Positions 60,428 to 64,000 of a stretch of DNA of 64,000 nucleotides are shown piece by piece (positions within the stretch are counted from its first letter, which is position 1; each line of letters begins with the position of its first letter). Under the pieces are notes generated by a model. The model did not search any database, was not told the origin of the DNA, and saw only the letters and a program-made list of their open reading frames with translations. This stretch comes from an uncultured Erythrobacter sp. (lineage in GTDB: Bacteria; Pseudomonadota; Alphaproteobacteria; Sphingomonadales; Sphingomonadaceae). Made by a program: the position numbers and the translations under genes. The stretch is from contig NZ_CANMPJ010000001.1 in the NCBI RefSeq assembly GCF_947499705.1, forward strand, positions 159,501 to 223,500, given 5' to 3'.

Positions 60428-61977
60428 TGGAAATTCTCCAATTCACTCTCGAATTCGCTTTCTGAATGCGACGACGTTATTATTTCAGTTACAGGCAAGA
60501 GAATATCAACTGTAAGGCCCGTCCAGGCTTTTCCTTTGCTATGGTTGAATATCACCTTCCCGTGACTTGTTTTGACACCCATAATGGCGAGGCGGAGCCC
60601 CCCCACTCGTGCGATGTCAGAGCTTTCTGCACGCCCAACTGTGTCAGCGTCGATGTTAAAACTCTCGAGTTCGGTGTCAGACACCCCTTTCCCAAGATCT
60701 GAGATGATGATTCTGAGCTTTAAATCATGTCCATCACGGACTTCCGCAAAGGTAATTGTTGCTCCAGACCTAGACCGTCCATGAGTTACCGCGTTTGTGA
60801 GGAAGCTGTGAAACGCTCCGAACTGCAATTGGGGTATCGTCTTTGACAAGTATCGGGTTCGAGCCTGATCGAGGGCCCGATAGTCCACATGTATGGAGTC
60901 ATCTGTAGAGGCGTCCCTGTTCGCCGCCGCCCTGGTAAACCTAATGCTCTCAATGGCGTCCGATAATTGAGCGAGGACAGGGACATCTACTGGCTCGCTG
61001 TCCTGCATAACGGGGAATGAGGCGAGATGGCCATCCAAGTTCCTCGCAATCTCACCAACGGACCGCACCCAACGTGCGAACTCATCCGGCTCCAAATCCG
61101 CGGCCACATCAAGCTTCTTTTGCGCCAGGGCAAGCCGTTGAAGAGGGGTCCTGATTGTATGATGAAAGATCTTGTACTGGGCTTCCTTTGTTCGTTGTTC
61201 TTTCGTGCTGATGACTCGATCAGCTACGTTCATCAGTATCGACTGGAACCCGTAGAAAGATCTCTGGGGTGCGAGATAAAACTCAAGGAAGATCGGGTTC
61301 CCACGTGTATCGGTTAGTTGGAACGCTAGACCATCAACAGTGCCAGCTGAATCAGGCTTGCTTATGCTTTCCCAAATCCCCCGTTCGTGGTAGCAAGCGT
61401 TAGAATCCGGAACTGCCCCGGCCACGCGCCAATCGAAGAAGAGAGGTGGAACACCCTGAGAACCGAGCCAAGACTCCTCTTCCCTGGGGGCGATGTATTT
61501 GAGACTCCGCTCGTGTAGCGACGGCAGAAGCCGGGGAGTAGTTTGCCTCACCAGCTCCTCAAATCGAGGTGACCAATCTTGGATCGTCAGCCCAGGCCCG
61601 GTCGCAACGGCTGCATGGATGATCGATTTGATGTCGAACAAGCCGGGGCTATATGAGCTGCGATCCTGAACCCGAGTCGATAAGGTCTTAAAGCAGTCCG
61701 CATCAAAGCGCCTTGTGGCATGCGCCCCCAGAATAAGGGCAGACGTTGTTTCCACCTGCTCCAACAATTCTGAAATTCTGTCGGGGTTTACCGCATACTG
61801 TAGCGCTCGCTTGCCGCGCGCAGCCCCTCTTACGTCCAGCCACCCTTGCTCGGACATCTTTTTCAAATGATCGCCGACGGTGCTGCGCGCCAAACCTGTA
61901 GCGAGTCTGACTTCCTCTTGCGTGCAGCCCGGCCTACACAGGATACATTTGAGCATATCCTCTGTTTTTCGGTTCAT
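60424..61977 (-). CDS. Histidine kinase with N-terminal winged-HTH DNA-binding domain
   Basis: A 517-residue soluble protein; the ATG at 61977 is preceded by TGGAGACC. Residues about 5-75 form a MarR/ArsR-like winged HTH (CTQEEVRLATGLARSTVGDHL, then LDVRGAARGKRALQYAV). The middle (80-265) is a sensor-like region of unknown fold. A dimerisation helix IFHHTIRTPLQRLAL contains the likely phospho-His, and a HATPase domain follows (SFLTNAVTHG N-box, SDLGKGVSD G1 box). There is no membrane helix. A kinase carrying its own DNA-binding domain is rare; a palindrome just upstream of the gene is a natural target for it. Confidence 0.82.
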   Translation of the reverse strand: MNRKTEDMLKCILCRPGCTQEEVRLATGLARSTVGDHLKKMSEQGWLDVRGAARGKRALQYAVNPDRISELLEQVETTSALILGAHATRRFDADCFKTLSTRVQDRSSYSPGLFDIKSIIHAAVATGPGLTIQDWSPRFEELVRQTTPRLLPSLHERSLKYIAPREEESWLGSQGVPPLFFDWRVAGAVPDSNACYHERGIWESISKPDSAGTVDGLAFQLTDTRGNPIFLEFYLAPQRSFYGFQSILMNVADRVISTKEQRTKEAQYKIFHHTIRTPLQRLALAQKKLDVAADLEPDEFARWVRSVGEIARNLDGHLASFPVMQDSEPVDVPVLAQLSDAIESIRFTRAAANRDASTDDSIHVDYRALDQARTRYLSKTIPQLQFGAFHSFLTNAVTHGRSRSGATITFAEVRDGHDLKLRIIISDLGKGVSDTELESFNIDADTVGRAESSDIARVGGLRLAIMGVKTSHGKVIFNHSKGKAWTGLTVDILLPVTEIITSSHSESEFESELENFQ

Positions 61978-61998
61978 AAAAGGGTCTCCAGACAAATA

Positions 61999-62025
61999 TC
62001 GGATTTAGACCTATATCAAATCCGA
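61999..62025. promoter_or_regulatory. Inverted repeat upstream of the HTH-kinase operon
   Basis: TCGGATTT (61999-62006) and AAATCCGA (62018-62025) are perfect 8-base arms with an 11-base centre, so the half-sites are 19 bases apart, about two helical turns. The site is 22 bases upstream of the kinase start and probably overlaps its promoter. It suits a dimeric winged-HTH protein, most simply the kinase itself. Confidence 0.6.
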
Positions 62026-62289
62026 AACGTAGATTCAAGTATGGGTCTAGCCTGCCATCTAGGCAGTGTCCGAGCCTTCCGATCCGGCGCGAAAGAAGCC
62101 TATGCTTTTTGCTACGGCTAATCTGGCAAGCGAGGCCATGGTGCCTTGTCGCCCAAGGCCAAATACAGCCCTCGAAAGATGTGCTGGAGGTCCGTTGGGC
62201 TCCACCGTCTAACGCCGAGTTTGATGGTACGGCCCAGTTCTACCTTATATCGCTAAAGGACGTTCAGTAACAGAATAGGAGGAACTGCA

Positions 62290-62469
62290 ATGAAGCTTGT
62301 TTCTAAAAGGCAACTCAAGGAAATGGTACTTTATTCGCCACAGCACATCGCTCGGTTAGAGAAGGCGGGCAAGTTCCCAAAGAGGGTTCAGCTAGGCCCG
62401 AATAGGGTCGGCTGGATTGAAAGTGAGGTACTGGACTGGTTGCAGATAAGGCTCGATCGGCGACGCTAG
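62290..62469 (+). CDS. AlpA family DNA-binding regulator (short)
   Basis: A 59-residue AlpA-like protein with a strong AGGAGG ribosome-binding site: LVSKRQLKEMVLYSPQHIARL is the HTH, FPKRVQLGPNRVGWIESEVLDW the wing. It is divergent from the seven-gene operon, with about 310 bases between, and is a second AlpA in the same accessory stretch. It likely belongs to a separate integrative element or satellite. Confidence 0.88.
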   Translation: MKLVSKRQLKEMVLYSPQHIARLEKAGKFPKRVQLGPNRVGWIESEVLDWLQIRLDRRR

Positions 62470-62818
62470 CTCAAGACCGAGTTCGATCCATCTGAACTGC
62501 GGTCGAACTGCCTATTCGCCAGCTGCGCCTGCCATCGCAGCGTGCTCGATTTGAACTTAACTCTTGCGAAAGGGGTACGATGGTCGGGCATCGAGCTTGG
62601 CCGTCATTGGCCAAGAAAACTAACATCTCATGCGAGAGATTGAGAGGTCTGCGTTGGTTTCAGTGGGTTCCGAAAATGAGCCAATTTTCGGCAAATTTCG
62701 ACAATTATGGCCGTTGAAATTGTTGAGGAATTTATGTGTTCGAGTCCCTAATATGCATTTGCATTTCTCTCTACTGAGTGATGTAGGGTCGGAAAAAATC
62801 AGAAAATACGCAATTTGT

Positions 62819-62842
62819 GGCCATCCGGTGTGGCCTTTTTTT
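62819..62842 (+). terminator. Rho-independent terminator
   Basis: GGCCA (62819-62823) pairs with TGGCC (62831-62835) around a 7-base loop and is followed directly by seven T. It fits the end of the plus-strand transcript that includes the short AlpA gene. Confidence 0.6.
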
Positions 62843-62878
62843 ATCTCGTAGTTCCATTCAAGTGAGAAGATAACTGGG

Positions 62879-62898
62879 GGCCTTCATGTGGGCCTTTT
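62879..62898 (+). terminator. Second, weaker hairpin terminator
   Basis: GGCC (62879-62882) and GGCC (62891-62894) pair around an 8-base loop and are followed by TTTT. It lies 60 bases after the stronger terminator and has the same style, so the two may act in tandem. Confidence 0.35.
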
Positions 62899-63091
62899 AT
62901 TAAGTTCCTATGCCTTTCGCATGTCGCTGCAGGGTGCTGCGATCCCGGTAGCTTGACGAAAGCACTTCAGTTTTCTTGCCAATTTTCTGATGGCAGCCAG
63001 CGCCAAACAGCGACTTGCGATTTCGCGGGCGTTCACAATGCCGCGGCACAGCACACTTTGGCCCATCTAAGCGCGCCATCACGGCTTCTCA

Positions 63092-64000
63092 CTATAGTTC
63101 TCTTAGCCCCGCTTCGAAGACAGCGATTTGGCTTTTGATTGCGCGGCCAACGCTTTCGTGAACGCTGGCATCAAAATCATCTGGCATGCGCTCGAGTGCG
63201 CGGACTGGCGCAGCCTCGATGTTCTGTAATATTGTTTCAAAACATTGGTGAATGATGGTTGGACCCATTCCAGCTTTCTGGGCTGTTTGAACGAAGTGCC
63301 GGCCAGCGACCTCTGAGACCACATAGTGCGGCTTCTTGCCTGCTGACATGGCGAGCTTGAATTTGTTCTTTGGGATTTGCCTTTGCTCAAAAGCGGGCTG
63401 CGCTGTGAGGACATCATAGATTGGGGTTAGGCCGTAGCGATCGAAAGGTCGAAGGAAGATCGAGAAGTTCTTTCCGTGGCCATCGGTCGCGCCAATCAGC
63501 CAGAACAGGATGAGAGCGGAAAGGAACGATTGTTGGTCTTCTAGCGGGCTATCTGCGCGTTGGAGCAGTTTGAGGATTTGGTCCGCGCTCGGCCCGCCAT
63601 TGCTTTGATATTTGAGACTAGGTGGTATTCCCAGTGCTTGGCACATATCTTCCTGTGGCAGCCGCAGGATATCCTTTGGGCCTCGTTGAAGTCGGTCGAA
63701 GCGCTCAACCACGAGTACTCGGCGCTTGCCAAAGGTCTCAATCCAGGTCTTGGCAACCTTGATCCCGAATTCTTCGAGTAACGTCAGGCAGTAGTGCTCA
63801 TTGTCGACGCTCGAGCTCATGTCGATAATGCCTGAGGGTGTCGGGATTTGCCCAAGTTGTGGCTTTAGAAGGTGAGTGGTCGGTGTGGTACCGATTGGCT
63901 TGAGCCATTTCCCTTCTTGCAGCAGGAGCGATGTCTTCTCTTGGGCTCCTGCTACGGAAATTCTGAACTCTTCTTCTCTGTCCATGCCGAGGGGTTTTTG
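63092..64000 (-). CDS. HipA-type serine/threonine kinase toxin, 5' end outside window
   Basis: The visible 302 codons cover the HipA core; the frame runs open past the right edge, so the N-terminus is missing. RISVAGAQEKTSLL is the HipA N-terminal glycine/Gln signature. Next come THLLKPQLG with the ATP-binding Lys and DNEHYCLTLLEEFGI. RVLVVERFDR and LPQEDMCQALG are typical substrate-site segments, ATDGHGKNFSIF holds the catalytic Asp and Asn, and LTPIYDVLTAQ the DFG-equivalent Asp. HipA phosphorylates glutamyl-tRNA synthetase in E. coli; other members have other tRNA-synthetase targets. A HipB antitoxin gene would be expected just outside the window. Confidence 0.9.
   Translation of the reverse strand, partial: QKPLGMDREEEFRISVAGAQEKTSLLLQEGKWLKPIGTTPTTHLLKPQLGQIPTPSGIIDMSSSVDNEHYCLTLLEEFGIKVAKTWIETFGKRRVLVVERFDRLQRGPKDILRLPQEDMCQALGIPPSLKYQSNGGPSADQILKLLQRADSPLEDQQSFLSALILFWLIGATDGHGKNFSIFLRPFDRYGLTPIYDVLTAQPAFEQRQIPKNKFKLAMSAGKKPHYVVSEVAGRHFVQTAQKAGMGPTIIHQCFETILQNIEAAPVRALERMPDDFDASVHESVGRAIKSQIAVFEAGLREL

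Larger units (their letters stand above)
62470..63091. other. Gene-poor stretch between AlpA and hipA
   Basis: A 622-base stretch without a convincing gene. A 73-codon frame at 62630-62851 lacks a ribosome-binding site and runs through a terminator. Two terminator-like hairpins are near 62819 and 62879. GTTCGAGTCC, identical to ten bases of the tRNA-Leu T arm, occurs near 62741 and could be the far attachment core of an island, but a ten-base match alone is weak. Confidence 0.4.

Noticed and set aside
62630..62851. 73-codon plus-strand frame after alpA
   Set aside because: No ribosome-binding site, runs through a terminator hairpin and its T-run, and has a composition unlike a protein.

Overview
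The window looks like a chromosomal segment of an alphaproteobacterium, most likely an Erythrobacteraceae/Sphingomonadales marine-type heterotroph. This rests on GC-rich coding, a large TonB-dependent receptor with a TetR neighbour, and PiuC, SurE and SerS proteins of alphaproteobacterial type. No 16S gene is present, so the assignment is an inference.

Region 1 (1-9.5 kb) is core-like: partial rimO, a DUF1761 membrane protein, a TrkA-N potassium channel, surE-serS, a TonB-dependent receptor divergent from a TetR regulator over a clear palindrome, a Gly/Glu-rich lipoprotein, piuC and a membrane protein. Region 2 (9.5-19.4 kb) is a polysaccharide locus. A four-gene minus-strand operon encodes a UDP-sulfoquinovose-synthase-like enzyme, a BcsB-like protein, a BcsA-like GT2 synthase and an outer-membrane protein. 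It is divergent from a GH10 glycanase with a twin-arginine-like leader and is followed by a 7TM sensor kinase and a NarL-type regulator. Region 3 (19.4-23.3 kb) encodes exported proteins of unknown function, one with three four-cysteine repeats.

Region 4 (23.6-27.7 kb) is a candidate RiPP operon of the MNIO (DUF692) type: a VioB-like ferritin-fold protein, a 231-residue protein with serial CX5C motifs (the probable substrate), the MNIO enzyme and a DUF2063 partner. Region 5 (27.7-35 kb) is an RNA and translation repair locus. RtcR faces a sigma-54 promoter that drives rtcB, a Cys-rich protein gene and rtcA; a second, convergent cassette carries prfH, rtcB2 and an unrecognised gene.

A tRNA-Leu(CAG) at 35.38 kb marks the start of accessory DNA, which has lower GC, more gene-free stretches, an integrase, AlpA regulators and a TniABQ transposition unit. 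It carries an NrtR-like Nudix / SPFH / NAD-kinase-like operon, then a DUF4145 protein. Next comes a compact five-gene operon at 40.2-47.2 kb: a PRTase-CE-like phosphoribosyltransferase, a P-loop ATPase, a Rossmann/CARF-like protein, a SIS-HAD fusion and a PfkB kinase. It is followed by a NADAR-family hydrolase divergent from an HTH regulator. I consider the five-gene operon the best candidate for an undescribed conflict or nucleotide-metabolism system. Further right are the integrase, a DUF1612 protein, tniQ-tniB-tniA, and a seven-gene overlapping operon at 56.0-62.0 kb. That operon joins an HTH-fused histidine kinase, a receiver, a membrane protein with an unusual pore-like segment, an SsuABC/TauABC-type transporter and a cupin. 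A partial HipA kinase closes the window.

A theme in the accessory part is NAD, ADP-ribose and phosphoribose chemistry (NrtR, NADK-like, PRTase, PfkB, NADAR) next to RNA repair. A functional link between these is inference.
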